Below are positions 25,599-34,108 of a DNA stretch of 53,209 nt, piece after piece. Origin of the DNA: JAIYDQ01 sp034408855 (GTDB lineage Bacteria > Planctomycetota > Planctomycetia > Pirellulales > Pirellulaceae); assembly GCA_034408855.1 (NCBI GenBank), contig JAWXCK010000122.1, positions 1 to 53,209 on the forward strand, given 5' to 3'. Both the position numbers and the translations under genes were made by a program. The notes under the pieces were generated by a model. It was given only the letters and a program-made list of their open reading frames with translations. It did no database searches and had not been told where the DNA came from. The first letter of the stretch is position 1; the number at the start of each line of letters is the position of its first letter.

Positions 25599-27005
25599 AT
25601 GAGTCGAGTCGATGAATTAAAAAATCGGAACGGAATCGACAGCGGATCTCTGAAGCCGACTAAGCAAAGCTCGGAAAAAGCCAACGCGATTTCGACGGCT
25701 ATTTTTCTGGCGATTGCGGTTCTCATGTTGGCTGGTTTGCTCTTTGGTGCGACGCTCTTTACCTATGCGGTGCTGGCGATCTCGGCGGTCTTTTTGATTT
25801 GCCGATACCTGGCCAACGATTGGTCAGTTGCGATCGCGTTGCGGCGGCAATTGATTTCTCATGAGATCGAAATCGGCCAAGAAGTACAGATCGGTGTGAT
25901 TATCGAAAACACGCAGCGTTCTTTCATTCCTTGGTTGTTAGTCGAAGATGTCCTATCGCGCCGCGTTACACACTCAACATCCAAAGCTTTAGAAATTGTT
26001 GGCAGTCCAGTCAAGCTTTGCATTCTCGGTTCGCGTCAGCAGCGGCTGCTTAACTATTCGCTCAAAGCCCTTCGGCGCGGTTACTTCCAAATCGGACCGA
26101 CCATCGTAGAAACCGGTGACTTACTTGGGCTATATCGCAAGTTTCGCGTAGCCAGTGTTCCAGAGTTTTTGACGGTGCTACCGAAGATTATTCCGCTGGC
26201 TGGTTACGAGATCAGCTCACGTCGTCCGATCGGTGAGATCCAAGTAGCCTACCGCTCGATGGAGGATCCGACCTTGATTTCCGGTATTCGCCAATATCAA
26301 CAGGGAGACGCCTTGAGCCGGATACATTGGCGAGCGACAGCCCGGGTCGGCAAACTTCAGAGCAAAGTTTTTCAGCCAACGACGGTTGCCGGTGCCATGC
26401 TAGTCTTAGACATGCACCGAAAAAGCAATCCCGATCATCACGAACCCGTCCGCACCGACTTGGCCATCACGGCGGTTGCGAGCATCGCGCATACGCTCTA
26501 TCAGATGCAGCAGCAATTCGGTTTTGTAAGCAACGGTCGAGATGCTTTCGATCGGATACGAACCGAAGGGTGGGCGACCGACTATCGTTCGCGTGAGGTG
26601 GCTCTGGCTAGTTTGCGATCGGAGCAAGAGAATCTGCGACTGCGGCCCATGGTACATCCAGCCGGACGTGGGCCCGAGCACTTTAAGAATTTACATCGCA
26701 TCTTAGCGAGACTGGAACGGACCGACGGACTAGAACTTGCGAATCTATTGCTCGAATCGCAAAGTCGCTTGCCGAGAGACGCATCGGTCATCGCCATCGT
26801 TCAGCAAGTGGACGAAGTCGCGGCGTTGGCCCTGGGCATGCTTGCCAGACAAGGGTATGCGGTGTCAGCGATCGTCAATCACTTCGAGTCGGAATCGGTT
26901 CGCGAAGCCTCGAAGTTGCTGGTCGCTCAGCGGATTCCCGTCTACCATTTAAAAGACGAAGATTCGATCCCTTATATCTGTCAGAGGATGTTGCTCAAGT
27001 ATTGA
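25599..27005 (+). CDS. DUF58-domain protein
   Basis: The 468-residue protein has two adjacent membrane segments near the N-terminus (residues about 28-68) and then a beta-rich region. The DUF58 signature DPTLISGIRQYQQGDALSRIHWRATAR sits in the middle in outline (IRQYQQGD, then IHWRATAR), followed by a von Willebrand-like fold (AGAMLVLDMHRKS). DUF58 proteins usually go with MoxR ATPases and transglutaminase-like proteins and are thought to act in envelope or complex assembly; the function is not defined. I chose ATG 25599 over the TTG at 25587 because GGAAG lies just upstream. The next gene starts 8 nt after the stop. Confidence 0.88.
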   Translation: MSRVDELKNRNGIDSGSLKPTKQSSEKANAISTAIFLAIAVLMLAGLLFGATLFTYAVLAISAVFLICRYLANDWSVAIALRRQLISHEIEIGQEVQIGVIIENTQRSFIPWLLVEDVLSRRVTHSTSKALEIVGSPVKLCILGSRQQRLLNYSLKALRRGYFQIGPTIVETGDLLGLYRKFRVASVPEFLTVLPKIIPLAGYEISSRRPIGEIQVAYRSMEDPTLISGIRQYQQGDALSRIHWRATARVGKLQSKVFQPTTVAGAMLVLDMHRKSNPDHHEPVRTDLAITAVASIAHTLYQMQQQFGFVSNGRDAFDRIRTEGWATDYRSREVALASLRSEQENLRLRPMVHPAGRGPEHFKNLHRILARLERTDGLELANLLLESQSRLPRDASVIAIVQQVDEVAALALGMLARQGYAVSAIVNHFESESVREASKLLVAQRIPVYHLKDEDSIPYICQRMLLKY

Positions 27006-27013
27006 GAACGACC

Positions 27014-28882
27014 ATGACGAAGCCAAGAACACCATCGAGTACAGCGAGTAAAGCCAATGTGGTTCGAGCACAACCGACGACTCGTCAGCAATCATCGACC
27101 GAAGAGAGTCGGCTTCGTCCTACCGCCGTCGATACGATCATCGCAGCCCTAGCGCCTGGCTTGATTATCGGAATGATCTGCTGCTTAGTTTTCTTCTTGA
27201 TTATCGTCGTATGCCGAGGTGACTTTACCGTTCGACTGATGTATATCTTAGGCTTGTATACGTTTGCAAGTGTCTTGGTCGCTCGGATTGCAATCGAGCA
27301 AAGTCGAGCGATTTCGATGGCCTATACCAGTGCACTCGGCGTCGCCACGCTTCTGGTTGCGCTGCAGTTTGTTGCGTTTTCAGGAGCTCTCTCTCTTTTC
27401 GCATTCCCGATACTTGTCGGATTTCTCATCTTGATCGGTTTTTTGGCCGATCGAATCACCTTTGACTGTACGTTGATCGATGAAAGCGATGATAGTTCGG
27501 GTGTTGGTCTATTGCAGTCGCTGGGTGTCGTTAAAAACCCGCAAGCATCGCCAACTGCCACGCATCACAAGCCACGACACAACCCAGGCGTTTGGGTTTT
27601 ATACTTTTCCCTTTTGGCGATCCCGCTTTTTGGTTTAGGACAGTTGACCATTCCAGCATCCGAACCGGATAGTTTGCGATCCGCCTATTGGTTTCTGTTC
27701 GGCTATCTCTTTTTCTCGATGTGCGTGTTGGTGCTCACCAGTTATTTGGGGCTTCGTCGATATCTGCGACAACGCAAAGTCGAGACACCGATTCAACTAA
27801 ACGCCATTTGGATGTTCGGTGGCTTTGTCGGTGTCCTCGCAGTCTTGTTGATCGTCGGCCTATTGCCGCTACCCAGTGGATCGCAGGGTGTCTTTGACTT
27901 GCCGATACGTTTCGAAGCGACCACGAAGATTCAGTCGAGTCGATTTGGCTGGGGAAGCGAAGGGAAAAAAGAGTCGACTTCCAACGCAAAGAAAATTACT
28001 CAGGAAGATCCCGAGTCCAAATCGGACTCGACGTCGACAACTTCTGAAAACTCGAAGAGCAAGGAAAAAGGGAGCTCGGATAAAAACAAGAAGAATACCT
28101 CAGCCGAGAAATCTCAAAAATCCAGTCAGAAGAATGAAAAATCAGAGACGGCGACTTCATCTAATAAAAAGTCCACATCGAAAGTGGAGAAGCCTTCCGA
28201 TTCAAAAGTGAACGACAATGACACCGCGAAGGAGCCTTCCGGGAAAGAAGCTGCCGAGAAGAAAGACAACGAGTTAAAGAACGATATACGCAAGGAAGAC
28301 AAATCCGAATCGAATCGTCGTCAAACGAAGTCCGAACAAGCCTCGACTACTTGGTCTATTTCGCTTGCTGGCGGCTTGAGCAATCTGCTGCGTTGGATCG
28401 TGAGTGCATTGCTGGTGATGGTCGTGATCTACCTCGTGATGCACTATCGGGCTGAGTTGCGTCTGGCGATACAAAGTCTTGGCGATTGGTGGCGAGGGCT
28501 TTTTGGGAACGCCGACGAGGAGCCGAAGGTCGACGAAATTGAGACTTCTAGCCAGCCGTTGCTCCTTGCCGCCTTAAAACCGTTCAGCGATTTCGCGAAC
28601 CCTTTTGCCAGTCGAGGCCAAGGCTGGAATGCAGGCAAGATTGTTCGGCACACGTTCGATGCGATAGAAGTCTGGGGGCGCGAGCGGCAGTTGGTTCGCT
28701 CGAGTCAAGAGACCCCTGAAGAGTTCCTTCGACGGCTTGCTGCGCAATACCCAGAACAATCTGAGTCGATGCAACGGCTAACGCAACTATACAACCGACT
28801 TGCATATGCCCAGAGCACGATCGACGCAAATGAGGCCAGACGTCTTTCGACATTGTGGAGTTGGTTAAAGACGAATCGTTGA
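27014..28882 (+). CDS. Multi-pass membrane protein with C-terminal DUF4129
   Basis: The 622-residue protein has about eight membrane segments in its first 290 residues. A long Ser/Lys/Glu-rich, low-complexity linker follows (roughly 310-450), then one more membrane segment (LLRWIVSALLVMVVIYLVM). The C-terminal domain resembles DUF4129 (IVRHTFDAIEVWGRERQL, ETPEEFLRRL, LTQLYNRLAYA). DUF4129 normally sits behind a transglutaminase core, but no Cys-His-Asp transglutaminase motif is visible here. It forms an operon with the DUF58 gene, 8 nt apart. I preferred ATG 27014 to the overlapping TTG at 27002. Its function is unknown; by association it should act with the DUF58 protein at the membrane. Confidence 0.8.
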   Translation: MTKPRTPSSTASKANVVRAQPTTRQQSSTEESRLRPTAVDTIIAALAPGLIIGMICCLVFFLIIVVCRGDFTVRLMYILGLYTFASVLVARIAIEQSRAISMAYTSALGVATLLVALQFVAFSGALSLFAFPILVGFLILIGFLADRITFDCTLIDESDDSSGVGLLQSLGVVKNPQASPTATHHKPRHNPGVWVLYFSLLAIPLFGLGQLTIPASEPDSLRSAYWFLFGYLFFSMCVLVLTSYLGLRRYLRQRKVETPIQLNAIWMFGGFVGVLAVLLIVGLLPLPSGSQGVFDLPIRFEATTKIQSSRFGWGSEGKKESTSNAKKITQEDPESKSDSTSTTSENSKSKEKGSSDKNKKNTSAEKSQKSSQKNEKSETATSSNKKSTSKVEKPSDSKVNDNDTAKEPSGKEAAEKKDNELKNDIRKEDKSESNRRQTKSEQASTTWSISLAGGLSNLLRWIVSALLVMVVIYLVMHYRAELRLAIQSLGDWWRGLFGNADEEPKVDEIETSSQPLLLAALKPFSDFANPFASRGQGWNAGKIVRHTFDAIEVWGRERQLVRSSQETPEEFLRRLAAQYPEQSESMQRLTQLYNRLAYAQSTIDANEARRLSTLWSWLKTNR

Positions 28883-28996
28883 TTGCGTCGCGACTCAACG
28901 ATCCGTGAGCCGTTGGCGCTTGCCCAATGCCACTCACTTTAGTCGCCATTCGTTCCTAAGCTGTGAATTTATCGAAGCGCTTCGCACCAATGTCGC

Positions 28997-29079
28997 CTTT
29001 CGCTCCGCGAAAGTGGGGCGTGAATCCCTAAACAATCGATGTTTTTCTTGAGATTCACGTTTCGTTCGCGGAGCGAACG
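28997..29079. repeat. Inverted pair of REP-like hairpins
   Basis: The hairpin CTTTCGC-TCC-GCGAAAG (28997-29013) and the hairpin CGTTCGC-GGA-GCGAACG (29063-29079) are roughly reverse complements of each other. Between them CGTGAATC (29019-29026) faces GATTCACG (29052-29059). The element separates the convergent DUF4129 and gap genes and may also end transcription from both sides. Confidence 0.8.
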
Positions 29080-29134
29080 ACGACAATGGTTTCCAAAGTC
29101 AGTGGAATTGGGCTCGCGCCGTACCGCTACTTGA

Positions 29135-30163
29135 TTACAGGAACTTTGCTAATCGAGCGCAGAGATCGGCGGTTCGGCAACTGTAACCCCATTCGTTATC
29201 GTACCAAGAGACAACTTTTGCAAGCTTGCCTTTATCACCTAAGACTTGGGTGAAGTCAGCCGCAAAAATGCTGCTGTGTGGATCGTCGATAATATCGCTG
29301 CTGACGATCGGGTCTTCGGTGTAGCAAAGAATCCCTTGAAGGGCGCCTTCAGCGGCTGCCTTCATGGCTGCATTAATATCGGCTACAGTGACGTCTTTCT
29401 TAAGATTCACAGTCAAGTCAACCACGCTACCCGTCGCGACAGGTACTCGCATGGCAATTCCCGTCAGCTTCCCCTTCAATTCAGGGATAACCAATCCGAC
29501 GGCCGATGCCGCACCGGTCGACGTTGGGATAATATTCGTCGCCGCCGAGCGTGCTCGATACGGATCGGAGTGCGGCATATCTTGAACGCGTTGGTCGTTG
29601 GTATAGGCATGAACGGTTGTCATCAAACCGGACTCGATACCGAATGTGTCGTTCAAAACTTTTGCGACCGGTGCCAAGCAATTGGTGGTACACGAAGCGT
29701 TCGAAATGCACTTGAGGTCAGCCGTCAACTTGTCGTCATTGACACCGAGCACGCAAGTCAGGTCCGCGCCGTCTTTGGCAGGAGCACTAAGCACAACTCG
29801 TTTTGCACCAGCGGTCAAGTGTGTGTCGTAACCAGGCTTGCCGTCTTTAGCTCGAGCGGTGAAGAAGCCGGTGCTTTCGATAACGACATCGATTCCCATC
29901 TCTTTCCATGGAAGTTTGGAGGGATCTTTTTCGGCCAAGGCCACAATTTTCTTGCCATTAACAATCAAATGCTTATCGTCATGGCCAACTTTGCCATCGT
30001 ATCGACCATGGCTGCTGTCGTACTTGAGCAAGGTCGCGAGCATCGCATTGTCGGTGAGGTCATTGACCGCAACGACTTCGAACTCGCTCGCCCGACTCAT
30101 CAGATTGCGGAAGGTGAGTCGACCGATTCGACCAAACCCGTTAATTGCAATTCGAATAGCCAC
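29135..30163 (-). CDS. gap: Glyceraldehyde-3-phosphate dehydrogenase
   Basis: GAPDH oxidises glyceraldehyde 3-phosphate to 1,3-bisphosphoglycerate in glycolysis and runs in reverse in gluconeogenesis. The protein of about 342 residues has the NAD-binding INGFGRIGR, the catalytic SNASCTTNC (Cys158), and SWYDNEWGYSCR near the C-terminus. The start is uncertain. GTG 30163 gives the family N-terminus (MAIRIAINGFGRIG) with AGGAG (30175-30179) 11 nt upstream, whereas ATG 30172 lies only 2 nt from that site. It is transcribed from the promoter marked at 30211-30239, away from hemC. Confidence 0.96.
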   Translation of the reverse strand: MAIRIAINGFGRIGRLTFRNLMSRASEFEVVAVNDLTDNAMLATLLKYDSSHGRYDGKVGHDDKHLIVNGKKIVALAEKDPSKLPWKEMGIDVVIESTGFFTARAKDGKPGYDTHLTAGAKRVVLSAPAKDGADLTCVLGVNDDKLTADLKCISNASCTTNCLAPVAKVLNDTFGIESGLMTTVHAYTNDQRVQDMPHSDPYRARSAATNIIPTSTGAASAVGLVIPELKGKLTGIAMRVPVATGSVVDLTVNLKKDVTVADINAAMKAAAEGALQGILCYTEDPIVSSDIIDDPHSSIFAADFTQVLGDKGKLAKVVSWYDNEWGYSCRTADLCARLAKFL

Positions 30164-30505
30164 CTTGTACATCACTCCTGAAACAATGAAAATAATTGGA
30201 AGAGACTGGAAGTATAGGCGTGTTAGTTTCACCTAACAATAGACCGGAGCTATGCTGAAAAGCTTCCAGAAACACTTTGCGATATCGAGAAGGATTCTTT
30301 GCGCAGATGGTGTTCCTTGTAAGCTGATTGTGGAAGTCTAAGCTCCTTTGATGGCTTGGAGGCGTTTCGAAAAGTCAAGATCGACTAGGGGATTTTGTCT
30401 ACTTGAATCGCTATCGAGGAGTCCGTCGTCGAGCAAACGTTATCATTCGTGGCCATCGAGTGCATTCGGTTGAGTTGTTTGAGATAATTGGGAGTCTATC
30501 GTCCT
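30164..30505. other. Divergent gap-hemC intergenic region
   Basis: These 342 bp hold no plausible gene. They contain the gap promoter, and the hemC leader with a GGGAG ribosome-binding site at 30490-30494. A hemC promoter is not obvious to me. Confidence 0.6.
30211..30239 (-). promoter_or_regulatory. Sigma-70-type promoter of gap with an overlapping dyad
   Basis: On the minus strand TTGTTA (30234-30239) and TATACT (30211-30216) are spaced by exactly 17 nt, and the -10 box is one base off consensus. An 18-bp dyad, TGTTAG-N6-CTAACA (30221-30238), overlaps the -35 box and spacer and could be an operator. It lies about 50 bp upstream of the gap start. Confidence 0.6.
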
Positions 30506-31486
30506 TTGAAAATTCGACTTGGAACGCGACAAAGCCCATTGGCACGATGGCAGGCTGATTTCGTTGCTAGCGAGCTTCGGAAATTGGGCCAGGACGTTGA
30601 AATGGTCCCGATTGTTACGGCGGGCGATGTCTCGACGACGCCGCTGGGCGAAGGCGGCGGAGTTGGGCTTTTCACCAAAGAAATTCAGCGAGCCTTGCTG
30701 GATCGACGATGCGATTTAGCTGTTCACTCCCTCAAAGATTTGCCAACCGAACCGGTCGAGGGATTGATATTGGCTGCCGTACCGGCTCGAGAGGATGTCG
30801 GCGATTGCTTGATCGGTCGAACGGCTGCAGCACTCGAAAAACTTCCGCTTCGAGCTCGAATCGGAACAGGTTCGCAGCGGCGGGCAGCCCAAATCCGTTC
30901 GATTCGACCAGACTTGGATGTGCTCGATATTCGCGGCAATGTCGATACACGAATTCGGAAGCTGGACGAAGGGAGTTACGATGCGATCATTTTGGCGGCA
31001 GCCGGTCTGAAGCGCCTCGGACTCGATTATCGCGTGACCCAACGCTTTTCGATCGATGAGATGCTCCCAGCGATTGGGCAAGCTGCACTGGGCCTCGAGA
31101 CTCGGAGCGACGATTCGGCGATCATCGCGATCGTCAAGCAATTAAGCCATTTGCCGACGTATCAGGCCGTTTTAGCCGAGCGTTCGATGCTTCGAGCACT
31201 TCGCGGCGGTTGCCTCGCCCCGATTGCTGGGCTGGCTACCGTTTCGATGCCCGAGGCCTTGCCCGATGAAAATGTGAACGGCAAGGCGGTAGCCTCCGGT
31301 TCTACATTGAATCCGTCGTTGGGCTATCTCACGATTCGAGCTCGGGTTCTGGCGGTCGATGGGACATGCCGGGTCGAAACGGTGGTCTCTGGTAAACTGG
31401 AACGAGCGGTGGATATTGGCTTGCAGGCGGCAAATTTACTCGAAATTGGCGGTGCTAATCGCTGGATTGAAGCTGCTCGTCGATAG
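30506..31486 (+). CDS. hemC: Hydroxymethylbilane synthase (porphobilinogen deaminase)
   Basis: HemC joins four porphobilinogen units into hydroxymethylbilane in haem biosynthesis. I start it at TTG 30506 (KIRLGTRQSPLARWQA), because GGGAG lies 11 nt upstream and the extra residues from the TTG at 30488 are not family-like. The protein then has 326 residues. The catalytic Asp is in HSLKDLP (Asp78), and the dipyrromethane cofactor Cys is in RGGCLAPIAG (Cys236). RIGTGSQRRAAQ and LDIRGNVDTRIRKLD are the conserved substrate-binding segments. It is slightly longer than usual because of an insert after residue 250. Confidence 0.95.
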   Translation: MKIRLGTRQSPLARWQADFVASELRKLGQDVEMVPIVTAGDVSTTPLGEGGGVGLFTKEIQRALLDRRCDLAVHSLKDLPTEPVEGLILAAVPAREDVGDCLIGRTAAALEKLPLRARIGTGSQRRAAQIRSIRPDLDVLDIRGNVDTRIRKLDEGSYDAIILAAAGLKRLGLDYRVTQRFSIDEMLPAIGQAALGLETRSDDSAIIAIVKQLSHLPTYQAVLAERSMLRALRGGCLAPIAGLATVSMPEALPDENVNGKAVASGSTLNPSLGYLTIRARVLAVDGTCRVETVVSGKLERAVDIGLQAANLLEIGGANRWIEAARR

Positions 31487-31655
31487 GTTTTTACCGAATT
31501 CTGGTTAGCTTCGGCGACCGAAAAGGGCTGTCCGTTCCCTGTTTATCTCGGTAAGATCATCCGTTTTGCAAGATCGAAAATTGCTTGTTGATCGTCGTCG
31601 GCGGCGTCGGACAGTCTCGATCGAATGTTCCCATCCGAATTGAAAGTGCGTATTT

Positions 31656-32225
31656 GTGGCTGTCTATAAAACCAGCGATTTGAAAAAAGGCCTCAAAGTC
31701 CAAATCGATGGGGAACCTTATTTGCTCGTCGATGTCGATTTTTTCAAGCCAGGTAAAGGCAATGCGCTTTATCGTTGCAAGATGAAAAATCTGATTCGCC
31801 CCAGCATTCTCGATCGGACGCTCAAGGGTGGCGATGAACTGGAAGTGGCAGATGTCGAGGATGTTGCGACGACGTTTCTCTACAAGCAAGGCGAAACGTT
31901 TGTATTCATGGATAGCGATTCGTTCGATCAGTATGAATTGACCAGCGATCAAGTCGATGAGAACTGGAAGTATCTTAGCGAAAACCTGCCCTGCAGTATG
32001 TTGCTGTTCAATGGCAACCCGATCGCATTAACGCCACCCTCGCACGTTCAGATGGAAGTCATCGAAACCGAACCGGGCACAAAAGGCGATACAGCAACCA
32101 GCGTTACTAAACCAGCCAAGGTCCAAACGGGGGCCGAGTTTGCCGTGCCTGGTTTCATCAAGATCGGTAACGTTATCAAGATCGACACGCGAACCGGCGA
32201 CTACGTCGAACGCGTAAGCATCTAG
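31656..32225 (+). CDS. efp: Elongation factor P
   Basis: EF-P rescues ribosomes stalled on polyproline stretches. The 189-residue protein has the KOW-like N-terminal domain and two OB domains. The modification loop is KPGKGNA, with Lys34 at its tip, the position lysylated by EpmA in enterobacteria. The C-terminal VPGFIKIGNVIKIDTRTGDYVERVS is typical (outline: IKIDTRTGDYVERV). The start is GTG at 31656 with weak ribosome-binding sequence. Neither epmA nor epmB is in the window. It converges on fabI with a hairpin between them. Confidence 0.96.
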   Translation: MAVYKTSDLKKGLKVQIDGEPYLLVDVDFFKPGKGNALYRCKMKNLIRPSILDRTLKGGDELEVADVEDVATTFLYKQGETFVFMDSDSFDQYELTSDQVDENWKYLSENLPCSMLLFNGNPIALTPPSHVQMEVIETEPGTKGDTATSVTKPAKVQTGAEFAVPGFIKIGNVIKIDTRTGDYVERVSI

Positions 32226-32239
32226 TTGTCTCACCGTTG

Positions 32240-32263
32240 GTAGTTCCGCCTTCAGGCGGCTAC
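32240..32263. terminator. Bidirectional hairpin between efp and fabI
   Basis: GTAG-TT-CCGCC-TTCA-GGCGG-CTAC forms a hairpin of two stems with a TT bulge. It lies 15 bp after efp and covers the fabI stop codon on the other strand. T runs are lacking, so it may work as a REP-like element rather than a classical terminator. Confidence 0.5.
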
Positions 32264-33060
32264 TTCCCCGCGACGTTTTCGATGATCGACTGATCGAAGT
32301 AATTCGTCGACATTCCGGCGTCGACGATAATCGTCTGGGCGTTGATGCCAGACGAACGTGGGCTCAGTAGAAATGCAGCGGTGTCAGCCGCTTCTTGCGT
32401 AGCTAACCCTTTTTTGCGAGGGATAGCTTTCTCCGCGTAGAGATAGGCATCGACGTATCCAGGGATACCAGCCGATGCGCTCGTCTTAAGCAATCCAGCG
32501 CCAACCGCATTGAATCGGACTTGCGAAAACCGACTGAATGATTTAGCGAGAAACGCCAACGATGAATCGAGAGCCGCTTTGACGGGGGCCATAAAGCCGT
32601 AGCTTTCGCTCGCCATTCGAGTCGTTGAAATACTGATGGTAACGACAGATCCATCTGGTTCCAGAATGGTTTTAAAGGCGTTGGCGATTGCGATCAGTGA
32701 AAAGCAAGATATGTCGATCGCTTGAAGAAATTGCTGGCGGGTCGTCTCGTGGAACGGGCGGATACCTTCGCTGTAGTCGGCAAATGCGATCGAATGAACA
32801 ATGCCGAAAATCGAGCCAAATTTTTCTCGTATCAAGTTGGCGACGTTGTCGATTTCAGATTGCTTTTCGACATCGCATACCAAGACCGTTCGTCCCTGCA
32901 ATAATTTCGCGAGTTCTTCGCGTCGCTTTTCCGATCGTACGACGAAAATGGGTTCAGCTCCGCACTCGATGAGCGCATTGGCGATCGAGAAGGCAACGCT
33001 TTTGCGATTGGCGACTCCGAAGATGACAATGCGTTTACCAGCAAGTTTTAAAAAATCCAT
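32260..33060 (-). CDS. fabI: Enoyl-ACP reductase, FabI-like
   Basis: FabI catalyses the last step of each fatty acid elongation cycle, reducing enoyl-ACP with NAD(P)H. The 266-residue protein has the FabI-type cofactor motif IFGVANRKSVAFSIANAL and the Y-x6-K motif in YGFMAPVK. The second conserved Tyr of classical FabI, ten residues before this one, is not present (Ile at that position). I start at ATG 33060 (MDFLKLAGKRIV), with AGGA upstream; the frame runs to 33228 but overlaps fabH. It follows fabH by 25 bp. The protein is a somewhat divergent FabI rather than a generic SDR. Confidence 0.85.
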   Translation of the reverse strand: MDFLKLAGKRIVIFGVANRKSVAFSIANALIECGAEPIFVVRSEKRREELAKLLQGRTVLVCDVEKQSEIDNVANLIREKFGSIFGIVHSIAFADYSEGIRPFHETTRQQFLQAIDISCFSLIAIANAFKTILEPDGSVVTISISTTRMASESYGFMAPVKAALDSSLAFLAKSFSRFSQVRFNAVGAGLLKTSASAGIPGYVDAYLYAEKAIPRKKGLATQEAADTAAFLLSPRSSGINAQTIIVDAGMSTNYFDQSIIENVAGK

Positions 33061-33085
33061 CGAAAGAGTCCTGCTGTGAAAAGGG

Positions 33086-34081
33086 TCAGCTCGTTCGCCA
33101 AAGGCAACCAGCCCAAGACCATCCGACTCCGAATCCGACCAGCATCGTCTGCATACCGGGCCGAAGTTCACCAGTGCGTCGCAAATCGTGGATGAGAATC
33201 GGAAGTGTCGACGAGACCGTGTTACCACAATCGCGAAGACGAATAGGCAATCGATGGGAATCGACGCCCAGGGCGATCTGCAATTGACTTAGCATTTTAT
33301 CGGTCGCTTGATGCATTAAAAAAAGCTGGATATCGGTGGTGGTTAACCGGGCTGTTTCCAGCATTTCGCGTATCAATTGAGGGATAGCCGTAACCGTAAA
33401 ACTAATCAAGCTAGGTCCGTCCATGTAAAGCCGGCTTTTCCATCGTTTGCGATGTCGAGGACGTAGGGCTTGGGCGATGGGGCGTGCCCCGCCGTCAGAG
33501 ACAAGCAACGTGTCGGCACCACTCCCATCGGAACCGAAACGAAACCCGGTCATGGCTGGTTCGACACTAGCTTCGATAAGTGTTGCAGCAGCAGCGTCGC
33601 CAAAGATTGTTCTCAATGAACGATCTTCGGGATCGATATACTTGGAATACGTTTCAGCGGTGAGCAGCAAAATACGTTTGGCTTGCCCGCTACAGATCAA
33701 ACCTTCGGCTAACGAGACGCCGTAAACAAAACCTGAGCAACCGAGGTTAAAATCGATGGCACCCGCAGTCGTCGGAATCCCGAGTCGATCTTGAATGAGG
33801 CAGGCCGTCGTCGGCAACGGATAGTCGGGCGTTTGCGTGCAAAGCATGATATAGTCGATCGAATTGCGATCGATGGAATGCTCGGCAAAGAGTTTTTCAG
33901 ATGCCGCGACAGCTAGGTCGGCGGAAGTCTCGTTCTCGGCAGCAATATAGCGCTGGGCGATACCCGTCTTTTCTTCGATCAACGGAATATCCCAAGTCGG
34001 AAACTTGGCAGCAAGTTCCGCGTTCGTTTCCCGCCGCTCGGGATAATGCACGGCAATCGGGCCAATTTGTGCGTGAGGCAA
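33086..34081 (-). CDS. fabH: 3-oxoacyl-ACP synthase III (FabH)
   Basis: FabH starts fatty acid synthesis by condensing acetyl-CoA with malonyl-ACP. The 331-residue protein has the complete triad: Cys115 in LGCSGFVYG, His257 in LMHQAT and Asn287 in DCGNTVSS. The start is TTG at 34081 with AAGGA 10 nt upstream; no nearer ATG fits. Some KAS III proteins act in secondary metabolism, but the adjacency to fabI argues for a role in fatty acid synthesis. It lies 27 bp behind the TIM-barrel gene. Confidence 0.88.
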   Translation of the reverse strand: MPHAQIGPIAVHYPERRETNAELAAKFPTWDIPLIEEKTGIAQRYIAAENETSADLAVAASEKLFAEHSIDRNSIDYIMLCTQTPDYPLPTTACLIQDRLGIPTTAGAIDFNLGCSGFVYGVSLAEGLICSGQAKRILLLTAETYSKYIDPEDRSLRTIFGDAAAATLIEASVEPAMTGFRFGSDGSGADTLLVSDGGARPIAQALRPRHRKRWKSRLYMDGPSLISFTVTAIPQLIREMLETARLTTTDIQLFLMHQATDKMLSQLQIALGVDSHRLPIRLRDCGNTVSSTLPILIHDLRRTGELRPGMQTMLVGFGVGWSWAGCLWRTS

Positions 34082-34108
34082 TTCTAAAGCATCCTTGTCG
34101 TGCGAAAA

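Noticed and set aside
29246..30181. 311-codon frame on the plus strand opposite gap
   Set aside because: It lies wholly antisense to the conserved GAPDH gene, and its sequence mirrors that gene's codon pattern.
31557..31952. 131-codon minus-strand frame across the efp start
   Set aside because: It is antisense to EF-P, a certain gene, and has no family resemblance.
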